From the NCBI GenBank assembly GCA_028293285.1, contig JAQGPC010000097.1, positions 1-37,959 on the forward strand: 37,959 nucleotides of DNA, in the 5' to 3' direction. The notes below the pieces were generated by a model. It was given only the letters and a program-made list of their open reading frames with translations, was not told the origin of the DNA and ran no database searches. This stretch comes from Pedosphaera sp. Its GTDB lineage: Bacteria; Verrucomicrobiota; Verrucomicrobiia; Limisphaerales; Pedosphaeraceae. The position numbers and the translations under genes were made by a program. This document shows, one piece after another, positions 1-9,462 of this stretch (position 1 is its first letter; each line of letters begins with the position of its first letter).

Positions 1-758
1 AGGAAGTAGGAGTCGATTTTGAACGGGTGAAGGAATGTGGCAAGGAACTGAAGAATGCCGCAGCGTATCTGGAATTGCACATTGAACAAGGGCCGGTATT
101 ACTTGATCTCGACTTGCCGTTGGGCGCGGTGTTGGGAACATTTGGTGTCGAACGTCACGCCATCACTTTTCACGGCCAGGCGGCGCACTCCGGCAGCACG
201 CCGATGAACCGGCGCAAGGACGCTTTTCTCGCCGCCGCGAAGATGAGTCCGGAAATTTATCGCATTACTGATCGCAACGGCGGCGTTTGCACGATTGGTT
301 CCTGCATCACCAAACCGGGAATTGTCACCAGCGTTGTGGAAGAATGCCGCATCACGCTCGACCAGCGTCATCTAGATGCCGCTGCGCTCGCACGGATGTT
401 GCAGGAAGCAAAAGAGGCCAGCGAAAAATTTGCCAAAGAGGGGAACGTGAAGGTTTCCTGGGATCGGCTATGGCAGATTGAGCCGGTGCTGTTCAACAAG
501 GAGCTCATTGATATGTGTGACGAGGCTATTGGGGAAACCAGTGGCAATCGACATCGTCTGCCGTCTGGCCCACTCCACGATGCCGCCGAAGTGGCGCGCG
601 CGGGCGTGCCCACCGTGATGATGTTCGTGCAAAGCCTGCACGGCATCAGTCACAACAAAATCGAGGACACGAAGGAGGAGCATCTGGAAATGTGCGTCAC
701 CGCTTTTGATAAACTTGCGGAGAAAACGATGAGGTGGATGCAACGTTCCATTGCGTGA
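1..758 (+). CDS. M20 family N-carbamoyl/allantoate-type amidohydrolase, 5'-truncated by window edge
   Basis: The reading frame is open from the first bases, so the N-terminal part of the gene lies outside the window. The visible part is the second half of a zinc-dependent M20 amidase of the hydantoinase/carbamoylase class. It has the LHIEQGPVL motif, whose His is a metal ligand, then the lid-domain motif AAHSGSTPMNRRKDA, and a C-terminal SGPLHDAAEVA plus GISHNKIEDTKEEH segment. The usual SGAGHDA signature is SGPLHDA here, and the His of the C-terminal motif is followed by NKIED rather than by the HPDE seen in the allC at 2344. This places it in a different subgroup from the two other M20 enzymes in the window. 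It probably cleaves an N-carbamoyl (ureido) compound, but the substrate is not determined. It is upstream of, and co-oriented with, the ureide genes. Alternative: a second allantoate amidohydrolase or a beta-ureidopropionase-like enzyme. Confidence 0.88.
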   Translation, partial: EVGVDFERVKECGKELKNAAAYLELHIEQGPVLLDLDLPLGAVLGTFGVERHAITFHGQAAHSGSTPMNRRKDAFLAAAKMSPEIYRITDRNGGVCTIGSCITKPGIVTSVVEECRITLDQRHLDAAALARMLQEAKEASEKFAKEGNVKVSWDRLWQIEPVLFNKELIDMCDEAIGETSGNRHRLPSGPLHDAAEVARAGVPTVMMFVQSLHGISHNKIEDTKEEHLEMCVTAFDKLAEKTMRWMQRSIA

Positions 759-850
759 ATTGAATATCGCTTAGCCTGTTTGGGAACACGCTGGATTCGG
801 CCTAGCATGGCGGTCGGCTATTGTGGTATTTTGTGCACGTGAGTCATGAA

Positions 851-1168
851 ATGCATGATTTGGTGAGTCTTGAATTGGCGCGACATATTGCAGCCGGATT
901 GCCACAGCATCCCGAATGGCTTGCTATTGCCTGTGTGAACCTCGAACGGTGGTCTCGTTTAAATGCCAGTGTGCCTTCTTTGATTCGTTGCTATAAAGAG
1001 TGGCAAATCTTGTTGACCCAACCGGTGTCCGAGGTCTGTGCAGCTTTAAGCGCTCCAACCGATGAAGGCCAGTGCCTGCGTCAAAATTCACCATTTGCAG
1101 GCATCCTCTCGGCCAAAGAGGTCTGGGAAATTAAATCGCGTTACCGCTATGCAACGACCATAGCTTGA
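851..1168 (+). CDS. Conserved-looking small protein of unknown function in the purine cluster
   Basis: About 105 residues from the ATG at 851. The frame stays open upstream, with GTG (833, 839) and TTG (821) alternatives, and no convincing ribosome binding site decides the start. It is a soluble, mostly helical sequence with no signal peptide or membrane segment. It is rich in Trp and Leu: HPEWLAIACVNLERWS near the N-terminus, a SLIRCYKEW segment in the middle, and a C-terminal RQNSPFAGILSAKEVWEIK block that looks like a conserved motif. I do not recognise a named family. It sits 92 bp after the truncated M20 gene and 35 bp before uraD, on the same strand, so it is probably co-transcribed with the ureide genes. 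That position suggests, but does not prove, a role in purine catabolism. Confidence 0.6.
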   Translation: MHDLVSLELARHIAAGLPQHPEWLAIACVNLERWSRLNASVPSLIRCYKEWQILLTQPVSEVCAALSAPTDEGQCLRQNSPFAGILSAKEVWEIKSRYRYATTIA

Positions 1169-1203
1169 ACATATTTAATCCCAGTTAAAAGGGGCGTATC
1201 CAC

Positions 1204-1719
1204 ATGCCGCAATACACCTTCAACCAACTCAATCCCTTCTCACGCGATGAATTCGTCCGCGTCGTTGGGCCGGTATTTGAGCATTCACCGTGGATCGCAG
1301 AGGAGACGTGGGGTCGGCGACCATTTGCCAGTTTGGAACAGTTACATGAAGCCTTGAATCGGACAGTAGCGAATGCGGGGGAAGATAAGCAGGTGAAATT
1401 AATCCAGGCGCATCCCGACTTGGTGGGACGAGCGGCCTTGGCGGGGACGTTGACGCCGGAATCGAATCGCGAACAAGCCAGCGCTGGACTGGGGCAACTC
1501 AGCACCGAAGAGATTGCCTTGTTTCAGAAAAATAATGGCGCGTATCGTGAGAAGTTTGGCTTTCCATTTGTGATTTGCGCGCGGCTGAACAAAAAAGAGG
1601 CAATTCTCAAAGGATTTGAAATGCGCCTAAAGAATTCGCGCGAGCAGGAAATCAAGGCTGCGCTGGAGGAGATTTCAAAGATTGCGCGATTGCGGCTGCA
1701 GGATTTGATTGCAGTGTAA
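1204..1719 (+). CDS. uraD: 2-oxo-4-hydroxy-4-carboxy-5-ureidoimidazoline (OHCU) decarboxylase
   Basis: 171 residues, the normal length for the stand-alone enzyme. UraD decarboxylates OHCU to (S)-allantoin, the last step of the uricase-HIUase-UraD sequence, in the cytosol. Family landmarks are visible: the catalytic His70 in QAHPDLVG, Glu90 twenty residues later in the ESNREQASAGL segment, the FGFPFVICAR core motif (residues 118-127) and a C-terminal Arg (about 164). These match the catalytic His/Glu/Arg spacing known for the animal enzyme. The ATG at 1204 is preceded by an AAGGGG element about 10 bp upstream. The next gene encodes HIU hydrolase, the preceding enzyme of the pathway. The two are separate genes here, not fused as in some bacteria and plants. 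Confidence 0.95.
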   Translation: MPQYTFNQLNPFSRDEFVRVVGPVFEHSPWIAEETWGRRPFASLEQLHEALNRTVANAGEDKQVKLIQAHPDLVGRAALAGTLTPESNREQASAGLGQLSTEEIALFQKNNGAYREKFGFPFVICARLNKKEAILKGFEMRLKNSREQEIKAALEEISKIARLRLQDLIAV

Positions 1720-1804
1720 AATTTGAGAATATATTAAAGTACATTACGACAATTGAGAATTGTGGTTGCCGAGAGAATTTAGAATCCCTAGGTTCGCACT
1801 GAAA

Positions 1805-2164
1805 ATGCCCGCAAAATTAAGCACACATGTTTTGGATACCGCGCACGGCTGTCCGGCGCAGGGGATGCAGATTGAATTTTGGTCGCTGGCTGGAGGGGGG
1901 CGGAAGCTTTTAAAGAACGTTCGCACGAATGCGGATGGCCGGACGGATCAACCCTTGCTCGGACCGGACGAAATGAAGGCGGGAAGTTACGAACTGATCT
2001 TTTTTGTAGGAGATTATTTTGCGCAGAAGAGTTCCACAGCCAAAACTCAAATCCCTTTCCTGGACCAAGTGCCGATACGCTTTGGAATTGTGGACGCAAT
2101 GGCGTCGTATCACGTTCCGTTGCTGGCTTCGCCTTGGTCGTACAGCACTTATCGGGGAAGTTGA
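1805..2164 (+). CDS. uraH: 5-hydroxyisourate hydrolase (transthyretin-like HIUase)
   Basis: 119 residues from the ATG at 1805. The frame is open further upstream to a TTG at 1760, but the extra 15 residues do not belong to the family fold. The enzyme hydrolyses 5-hydroxyisourate, the unstable product of urate oxidase, to OHCU. All signature elements are present: LSTHVLDT at the N-terminus with His8, the NADGRTD motif with Arg46, [17 protein letters not shown] with His103, and the C-terminal YRGS tetrapeptide (116-119) that separates HIUases from true transthyretins. There is no signal peptide, so it is cytoplasmic. It follows uraD by 85 bp. Its presence implies that the cell makes 5-hydroxyisourate and therefore has a urate oxidase, which is not in this window. 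Confidence 0.95.
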   Translation: MPAKLSTHVLDTAHGCPAQGMQIEFWSLAGGGRKLLKNVRTNADGRTDQPLLGPDEMKAGSYELIFFVGDYFAQKSSTAKTQIPFLDQVPIRFGIVDAMASYHVPLLASPWSYSTYRGS

Positions 2165-2343
2165 TTTGGCACTTCGTGAAAAGTGCGCTTAACGTAACAA
2201 TAATTTTCGCTCCCGTGGCGGTTTGGCATCTGGCCGATTAGAAAACCTGCTGCGATACGAGTGCAGACCAGAATTTGAGCGTCAATTGATAATTTGGCCC
2301 GACAAATGCTGATTTTATTCCGGAAAATAAATTTTTTTAGCTC
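2165..2343. other. Intergenic gap before allC
   Basis: About 180 bp with no credible gene. The last 60 bp before allC are AT-rich with a T-run just ahead of the ATG. There is no clear ribosome binding site. It may hold a promoter for the allC-allB-allE group, but no convincing -35/-10 pair was found. Confidence 0.4.
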
Positions 2344-3606
2344 ATGAGTAACATTGACCCCGCCGGGACAGTGATGGAACGCATTGAGGCGCTGGCACGT
2401 ATCAGCGAAGAACCGGGTCGTTTGACGCGGACGTTTTGTTCGCCGGCGATGCGTCAGGCCAATGATTTGGTCGGTTCCTGGATGCGTGAAGCTGGAATGA
2501 CTGTCTCAGAAGATGCCATTGGCAACCTGATTGGACGTTATCCGGGACGCGATGAGAGGGCCAAAACCTTCCTCCTCGGATCACATCTGGACACGGTGCG
2601 GGATGCCGGAAAATTTGACGGGCCGCTGGGAGTCATTACCGCCATTGCCTGTGTGCAACAGTTGCACCAAAATCAGGTTCAGCTTCCTTTTGCCATTGAA
2701 GTAATCGGATTTGCGGATGAAGAAGGGGTGCGTTATCAAACTACCTACCTGGGAAGCAAAGCTCTGGCTGGAACTTTCAATGAACAGGATTTGAAGCGCG
2801 TCGATTCGCGCGGCGTCTCCATGGCCGAGGCGATTAAGAGTTTTGGGGGCGACCCGGGAAAAATTAATTCAGCAAAGCGTGACCCACATAATTTACTTGG
2901 TTATGCCGAGGTACATATTGAACAGGGACCAGTTTTGGAGAAGAAGTATCAGCCGGTGGGGGTGGTTTCAGCCATTGCGGGTCAGACTCGAATCAAAGTG
3001 CGTTTTACCGGTCGGGCTGGTCATGCCGGAACCACGCCGATGAATCTGCGCCAGGATGCGCTGACGGCTGCGGCTGAATTTATCACGGCGGTTGAATCCA
3101 GTGCGCGTGCGCAGGCGGGACTCGTAGCAACGGTGGGACAGATTGAAGCCAAACCGGGCGCGTCCAATGTGATTCCCGGCGAAGTTAATTTAACCCTGGA
3201 TGTGAGGCATCAATTGGATGCCATGCGCACGGCAGCAGTGGAACGTTTGCAAAATCTTGCCAATCAGATCGGTGAGAAACGCGGTTTGACGATGGATTGG
3301 GAAATAGTCCATGAAGCCCAGTCTGTGCCATGTTCGCGCGAATTGAGCGATATGCTGGCCAAGGGTGCCCGCCAACATTTGATGGAAGTAACTGAACTTC
3401 CCAGTGGCGCGGGACATGATGCTGCGGTCATGGGAGATATTACGCCTGTTGCCATGCTGTTCGTGCGCTGCAAGGGCGGAATCAGCCATCATCCGGATGA
3501 ATCGGTCGAGGTGGATGATGTGAGAGTTGCCATTGAAGTCATGAACGGTTTTCTCTTATCCTTGGGGAATCAAAAGCATCCGAGCCCAAGTAAAAAGAAT
3601 GTCTGA
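2344..3606 (+). CDS. allC: Allantoate amidohydrolase (M20 family, AllC type)
   Basis: 420 residues, full length for the family (about 410). It hydrolyses allantoate to (S)-ureidoglycine, CO2 and ammonia using a binuclear metal centre. Ligands are readable: His81 in GSHLDTV, Asp92 in KFDGPLG, Glu126/Glu127 in ADEEGVR, His191 in HIEQGP and His383 in GGISHHPDE. The lid domain carries GHAGTTPMNLRQDAL (from about residue 226), and SGAGHDAA (354-361) is the classical allantoate amidohydrolase signature. The 3' end overlaps allB by 8 bp, so the two are translationally coupled. No Shine-Dalgarno is obvious upstream. A general N-carbamoyl amino acid hydrolase is the alternative, but the coupling to allantoinase and ureidoglycine aminohydrolase makes allantoate the best substrate. 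Confidence 0.92.
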   Translation: MSNIDPAGTVMERIEALARISEEPGRLTRTFCSPAMRQANDLVGSWMREAGMTVSEDAIGNLIGRYPGRDERAKTFLLGSHLDTVRDAGKFDGPLGVITAIACVQQLHQNQVQLPFAIEVIGFADEEGVRYQTTYLGSKALAGTFNEQDLKRVDSRGVSMAEAIKSFGGDPGKINSAKRDPHNLLGYAEVHIEQGPVLEKKYQPVGVVSAIAGQTRIKVRFTGRAGHAGTTPMNLRQDALTAAAEFITAVESSARAQAGLVATVGQIEAKPGASNVIPGEVNLTLDVRHQLDAMRTAAVERLQNLANQIGEKRGLTMDWEIVHEAQSVPCSRELSDMLAKGARQHLMEVTELPSGAGHDAAVMGDITPVAMLFVRCKGGISHHPDESVEVDDVRVAIEVMNGFLLSLGNQKHPSPSKKNV

Positions 3607-4954
3607 ACTGGATCTCCTGATACAGGGGGGAACCGTGGTGACGGCCACAGAGTTACAAACCCTGAACATTGGAATCACTGGTGGGAAAATTGTCGCGCTG
3701 GAAGCGGGCTTGGAACTGCCGAGTAGGGAAGTGATTGATGCCAAGGAGTTGCATATTTTTCCCGGAGTCATTGACGCCCATGTTCATTTCAATGAACCAG
3801 GGCGTGCGCATTGGGAAGGTTTTGAAACGGGCACTCGCGCCTTGGCAGCAGGCGGTGGCACTTTGTTCTTCGACATGCCGCTCAATGCCCATCCGCCGAC
3901 GGTGGATGCCGAGAGCTTCGATCTGAAACTTCAAGCGGCCCGTGCCACGTCACTGGTGGACTTTGCTTTCTGGGGTGGATTGGTACCGGGCAATCTTGAT
4001 CGTCTTGAGGAATTGGCCGAACGCGGCGTGGTGGGGTTCAAAGCGTTCATGTCGAACAGCGGTATTGATGATTTTCAAAGTGTTGATGACCATACCTTGC
4101 GCGAAGGAATGAAGCGGTCGGCAAAGCTGGGAAAAATTGTAGCCGTTCATGCCGAGAGCGACGTCATAACGCAGGAACTGGCGCAGCAGTTTATTCGCGC
4201 AGGAAAGACATCCATTCGTGACTATCTGGATTCACGTCCAATTGAAGCCGAATTGGATGCTATTCAACGTGCGCTGACCATGGCGGGCGAAACGGGTTGT
4301 GCGTTGCACATCGTGCATGTGAGTGGTGGCGCGGGCATTGCACTGATTGCGGCCGCGCAAAAATTAGGATTGGATGTTACTTGTGAGACTTGTCCTCATT
4401 ATCTGACGCTAACCGAGGAAGATGTGGTTCAACTCGGGGCAGTGGCTAAATGCGCGCCACCTTTGCGGCCCACTTCAGCGCAGGAATCACTTTGGAGTTA
4501 CGTGAAGGCAGAGCAGGTGACTACCATTGGATCGGACCATTCCCCCGCGCCGCCGGACATGAAACTGGATTCGAATTCTTTCAAGGTGTGGGGCGGCATT
4601 AGCGGGGTTCAACATACGTTGCCATTATTAATTACCGAGGGCTATGTGAAGCGGGACGTGGCACTGCCACTCTTGAGCCGATTGCTTTCGTATAATGTGG
4701 CAAAGCGATTCAAGCTGCCGTCGGAAAAGAGCGGAATCAACATCGGAAGCGATGCTGACTTTGCGTTGGTTGATTTGAATCAGGAGTTCACCATTCAACG
4801 GGACGATTTATTGTATCGCCACCAGCAAAGTCCGTACGTTGGACGCTTGTTGAAAGGCAAAGTTGTGCAAACGTTGTTACGAGGCCGAACGGTATTTAAA
4901 GATGGCAAAATTATGTCAAAGCCGTTAGGACAATTGGTAAAATCTGAAAATTAG
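3599..4954 (+). CDS. allB: Allantoinase
   Basis: 451 residues, typical length. It opens the hydantoin ring of (S)-allantoin to allantoate. This cyclic amidohydrolase shows the complete binuclear metal set: His61 and His63 in DAHVHFNEPGR, the carboxylated Lys148 in GFKAFMSN, His184 in AVHAES, His240 in HIVHVSGG, and Asp313 in GSDHSPAPPDMK. The FNEPGRAHWEGFETGT segment is typical of allantoinase rather than dihydropyrimidinase or dihydroorotase. Translation starts inside the end of allC (8 bp overlap), and it ends 9 bp before the ureidoglycine aminohydrolase gene. The three therefore form a tight allC-allB-allE unit. Confidence 0.95.
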   Translation: MSELDLLIQGGTVVTATELQTLNIGITGGKIVALEAGLELPSREVIDAKELHIFPGVIDAHVHFNEPGRAHWEGFETGTRALAAGGGTLFFDMPLNAHPPTVDAESFDLKLQAARATSLVDFAFWGGLVPGNLDRLEELAERGVVGFKAFMSNSGIDDFQSVDDHTLREGMKRSAKLGKIVAVHAESDVITQELAQQFIRAGKTSIRDYLDSRPIEAELDAIQRALTMAGETGCALHIVHVSGGAGIALIAAAQKLGLDVTCETCPHYLTLTEEDVVQLGAVAKCAPPLRPTSAQESLWSYVKAEQVTTIGSDHSPAPPDMKLDSNSFKVWGGISGVQHTLPLLITEGYVKRDVALPLLSRLLSYNVAKRFKLPSEKSGINIGSDADFALVDLNQEFTIQRDDLLYRHQQSPYVGRLLKGKVVQTLLRGRTVFKDGKIMSKPLGQLVKSEN

Positions 4955-4963
4955 GGAATTAAA

Positions 4964-5707
4964 ATGACTGGATTATTTGGAGCTACACGGACTGTTATCA
5001 AAGGTCGCTACGGATTAATAACCCCGGATGGACATGTTGCCAGCAATCTACCTGGCTGGGAAAATGCCGTCTGTATCGTGCAAATCTCGCCGGCGATGGG
5101 CGCAAAATTTTGCCAGTTATTCATTACCTTGAACAAGGATGGCCAAGGGCGCGGTAATACCGGGGAGAACCAATATTTTATCTACGTTGTGGAAGGCAAC
5201 GGCAGCATCCTGGTGGATGACAAGAAGCATAGGCTCGAAGCTGGCAATTATGCTTATATTCCCCCCGGCAAAGACATTCATGTGCAAGGCGCAGGCGAGG
5301 GAGCCAAGCTGCTTATTTTTCAGAAGCCTTACCAAGCGCACGCCGGAGCTGGAAAGCCGCAGCCTATCATCGGGCATGAACGTGAAGTTAAAGGGCAGCC
5401 ATTTCTAGGCAATGAAGACGCGCGGTTGCAAGTGCTGCTGTACGACACGCTGGCGTTTGACATGGCGGTAAACATTTTTACTTATCAACCCGGAGCGACC
5501 TTGCCATTCGTGGAAACCCATATCATGGAGCACGGTTTGCTGATGCTAAAGGGCCAGGGTGTGTATCGTCTTGAGGGAGATTATCATCCGGTGCAGGCAG
5601 GGGATGTTATCTGGATGGCGCCTTATTGCCCTCAATGGTTTGTAGCCATGGGCAAAACTCCAGCGAGTTACATTTATTACAAAGACGTCAACCGGGACCC
5701 CATCTAA
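4964..5707 (+). CDS. allE: (S)-ureidoglycine aminohydrolase (bicupin)
   Basis: 247 residues with two cupin barrels (about 45-120 and 165-240). The enzyme converts (S)-ureidoglycine to (S)-ureidoglycolate and ammonia, preventing its spontaneous decay. The manganese site of the C-terminal cupin is complete: Glu184, His186, His190 and Gln224, with exactly the spacing known for the plant enzyme (E-x-H-x3-H, then Gln 34 residues later). The N-terminal cupin lacks a full ligand set, as is usual. The start ATG has a purine-rich AGGGAATTAAA leader 9 bp after the allB stop. No signal peptide is seen, so unlike the plant protein it should act in the cytosol. It closes the allC-allB-allE operon core. 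Confidence 0.95.
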   Translation: MTGLFGATRTVIKGRYGLITPDGHVASNLPGWENAVCIVQISPAMGAKFCQLFITLNKDGQGRGNTGENQYFIYVVEGNGSILVDDKKHRLEAGNYAYIPPGKDIHVQGAGEGAKLLIFQKPYQAHAGAGKPQPIIGHEREVKGQPFLGNEDARLQVLLYDTLAFDMAVNIFTYQPGATLPFVETHIMEHGLLMLKGQGVYRLEGDYHPVQAGDVIWMAPYCPQWFVAMGKTPASYIYYKDVNRDPI

Positions 5708-5744
5708 GTAACCAAAGTTGTAGTTAAAAGATAGGTTGATTTAG

Positions 5745-5767
5745 CCGCATGAAGACCTATCATGCGG
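5745..5767 (+). promoter_or_regulatory. Intergenic hairpin between allE and the GAF gene
   Basis: CCGCATGA (5745-5752) pairs perfectly with TCATGCGG (5760-5767) around a 7-nt loop. An alternative stem, ATAGGT (5731-5736) with ACCTAT (5755-5760), would use loop bases of the first hairpin, so the two are mutually exclusive. No strong U-run follows, so this may be a weak terminator, an RNA-stability element, an attenuator or an operator. The function is inferred only. Confidence 0.35.
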
Positions 5768-5837
5768 ACTAATGCTTTGTTATTAGGAAACCCATTAGAA
5801 CTCGACGCTCCAATAAGAATTATTTCATAGCCATATC

Positions 5838-6491
5838 ATGATTTTCCCCACTCCCAAGAACGAGAAGAAGCGACTCGAAGTTCTGTGGCAATACGACGTG
5901 CTGGATACCGTTCCTGAAAAAGTATTCGACGAGTTGGCCGAATTGGCGGCGAGCATCTGCGAGTCGCCGGTCGCCATGATCACGCTGGTGGATAAGAAAC
6001 GTCAGTGGTTCAAATCCAAGGTGGGAACGAATATCAAGGAAACTCCGCGCGATGTTTCCTTCTGTGCCCATGCAATTTTGCATGAGGATCTTTTCATTGT
6101 GCCTGACGCCACCAAAGACAAGCGTTTTGCGCGCAACCCGCTGGTCGTATCCAAGCCGCGCATTCGTTTCTATGCGGGCGCACCGTTGGTTTCGCCAGAC
6201 GGCCATGCTTTGGGCACGCTGTGCGTGGTTGACACGGTGCCGCATACGCTCAGGCCAGACCAGAAACGTGCTTTGCAAATCCTGAGCCGTCACGTGATGA
6301 CGCAGTTGGAATTGCGTCGGCGTTCTTCGGAACTGGTGCGGGCGAAGGAGGAGCGGCAAACGATTTTGGAAGAGTTACAACAAGTGCGCGCAGAATTGAC
6401 GCAAGTTCGTTGTGAACTGGAAGGGCAAAGCGCTTCCGCCCGCAAAGCCCCAGTCAAACTTAAACTGTCCCGCAGAACTTCCCGCCGGTGA
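5838..6491 (+). CDS. Stand-alone GAF-domain protein with coiled-coil tail
   Basis: 217 residues. Residues about 15-155 form a GAF domain of the kind found at the N-terminus of bacterial sensor kinases and diguanylate cyclases, with landmarks VFDELAELAASICESPVAMITLVD, DVSFCAHAI and the GAPLVSPDGHALGTLCVVD core. Residues about 165-195 are a heptad-like Glu/Leu/Gln-rich helix, probably a dimerising coiled coil. The last 20 residues are strongly basic (KLKLSRRTSRR). There is no kinase, GGDEF, HD or helix-turn-helix output domain. The stop overlaps the start of the ureidoglycolate amidohydrolase gene in a GTGA, so the two are translationally coupled. This suggests a ligand-sensing or protein-partner role tied to ureide breakdown. 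The ligand is unknown. Confidence 0.85.
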   Translation: MIFPTPKNEKKRLEVLWQYDVLDTVPEKVFDELAELAASICESPVAMITLVDKKRQWFKSKVGTNIKETPRDVSFCAHAILHEDLFIVPDATKDKRFARNPLVVSKPRIRFYAGAPLVSPDGHALGTLCVVDTVPHTLRPDQKRALQILSRHVMTQLELRRRSSELVRAKEERQTILEELQQVRAELTQVRCELEGQSASARKAPVKLKLSRRTSRR

Positions 6492-7741
6492 AGCAGACCC
6501 TGCCTATAAATAGCGAGCGATTGCAGCGGCAGATTGATGAGCTGGCTGCCATTTCCGCCGCACCCGCCCCGGTGGTGACGCGCGTATTGTTTTCCGAAGC
6601 GGATCTTCGCGCGCGCGAGTATGTGAAGAATTTATGCCGCGAAGCCGGGTTGACGATCCAGGAGGATGCGGTTGGAAATATTTTTGTGCGCTGGATTGGA
6701 AAAGATTCCAGTCTGCCGCTGGTTGCTACCGGTTCACACATCGATGCCATTCCCAATGCCGGCCGCTATGATGGCGTGGTGGGAGTTTTAGGAGCGCTTG
6801 AAGCGATTCGGGCATTGCAGGAAAGCGGGTTTGAACCGCAGCGTTCGATTGAATTGATTATTTTTACCGCTGAAGAACCGACGCGGTTTGGCATTGGTTG
6901 TTTGGGCAGCCGACTTTTGGCAGGCGCACTTTCGCTGGAGAAAGCAGCTTCGCTACGCGACCCGGAAGGAAAATCGCTGGAAGAATTACGTGGTGACGCT
7001 GGTTTTGGCGGTCAGGATTTGAAGAAGGTCAAGCTCGCTGCAGGAAGTTACTCGTCGTTTGTAGAACTGCACATTGAGCAGGGACCATTATTGGAAAAGG
7101 AAAATATTCCCATTGGTGTGGTGGAAAAGATTGCGGCGCCGAGCACGTTGCGGGTGCAATTAACTGGTGTCGGCGGACACGCAGGGGCGGTATTGATGCC
7201 GGAGCGGCACGATGCCTTGCTCGCGGGCGCGGAAATTGCGCTGGCCGTGGAACAGGCGGCGTTGAACAGCGGCAGCCCCGATACGGTGGGCACGACGGGA
7301 GTTTTTCGTATCGAACCCGGAGCCGTAAACAGTGTGCCGTGCCGCGCGTGGCTGGAGATTGATTTGCGCGATACACAATTGCCAACGCGGGATGGAGCTT
7401 TGAAAAAAATTGAGCAGGCCGTTCCTGAAATTTGCAAAAAGCGCGGCGTTACTTTTGAGCTACAACGGCTGAATGTAGATGCTCCTGCGATTTGTGATCC
7501 AAGCCTGGTCAATGCGGTTTCGGAAGCGGGTCGCGAGTTGGGGCTGGAAGTCAAAAAGATGATCAGCCGCGCCTACCACGATTCGCTTTTCATGGCGCAG
7601 ATTTGTCCAACCACGATGATTTTTATTCCATGTCGTGGCGGGGTTAGTCATCGGCCGGATGAATATTCTTCTCCCGAACAGATTAAAAATGGTGTGGCTG
7701 TATTGGCTGCTACGCTGGCGAGACTCGCCAGTAACTCCTAA
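6488..7741 (+). CDS. uah: Ureidoglycolate amidohydrolase, plant UAH type (M20 family)
   Basis: 417 residues. Predicted to convert (S)-ureidoglycolate to glyoxylate, CO2 and two ammonia. Metal ligands: His84 (TGSHIDA), Asp95 (GRYDGVVG), Glu129/130 (TAEEPTRFG), His195 (HIEQGP) and His388 (GGVSHRPDEYSS). Several segments match what I recall of plant UAH and differ from allantoate amidohydrolases: GGHAGAVLMPERHDA (from residue 229), the SGSPDTVGTTGV stretch (271-282), and KMISRAYHDSLFMA (367-380 region), which replaces the SGAGHDA motif of AllC. The TAEEPTRFG segment, instead of ADEEGVR, is also UAH-like. The GTG start at 6488 lies inside the stop of the GAF gene. This is the third M20 enzyme in the cluster and closes the route to glyoxylate. 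Confidence 0.87.
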   Translation: MKQTLPINSERLQRQIDELAAISAAPAPVVTRVLFSEADLRAREYVKNLCREAGLTIQEDAVGNIFVRWIGKDSSLPLVATGSHIDAIPNAGRYDGVVGVLGALEAIRALQESGFEPQRSIELIIFTAEEPTRFGIGCLGSRLLAGALSLEKAASLRDPEGKSLEELRGDAGFGGQDLKKVKLAAGSYSSFVELHIEQGPLLEKENIPIGVVEKIAAPSTLRVQLTGVGGHAGAVLMPERHDALLAGAEIALAVEQAALNSGSPDTVGTTGVFRIEPGAVNSVPCRAWLEIDLRDTQLPTRDGALKKIEQAVPEICKKRGVTFELQRLNVDAPAICDPSLVNAVSEAGRELGLEVKKMISRAYHDSLFMAQICPTTMIFIPCRGGVSHRPDEYSSPEQIKNGVAVLAATLARLASNS

Positions 7742-7814
7742 GTCGATGACCTCCAAGGTGGATAATCACATCGCTGCTTTGCCGCATCTCAATTTCTAAA
7801 ACCAAAGAAAAAGC

Positions 7815-9413
<1,599 letters not shown>

Positions 9414-9462
9414 CGCGGTATTGCGCCCACTTACTTTTCAGGTATGATGGGGGATAGTCTAT

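Noticed and set aside
1760..1804. Upstream TTG start for HIU hydrolase
   Set aside because: It adds residues outside the transthyretin-like fold. The ATG at 1805 gives the normal family N-terminus.
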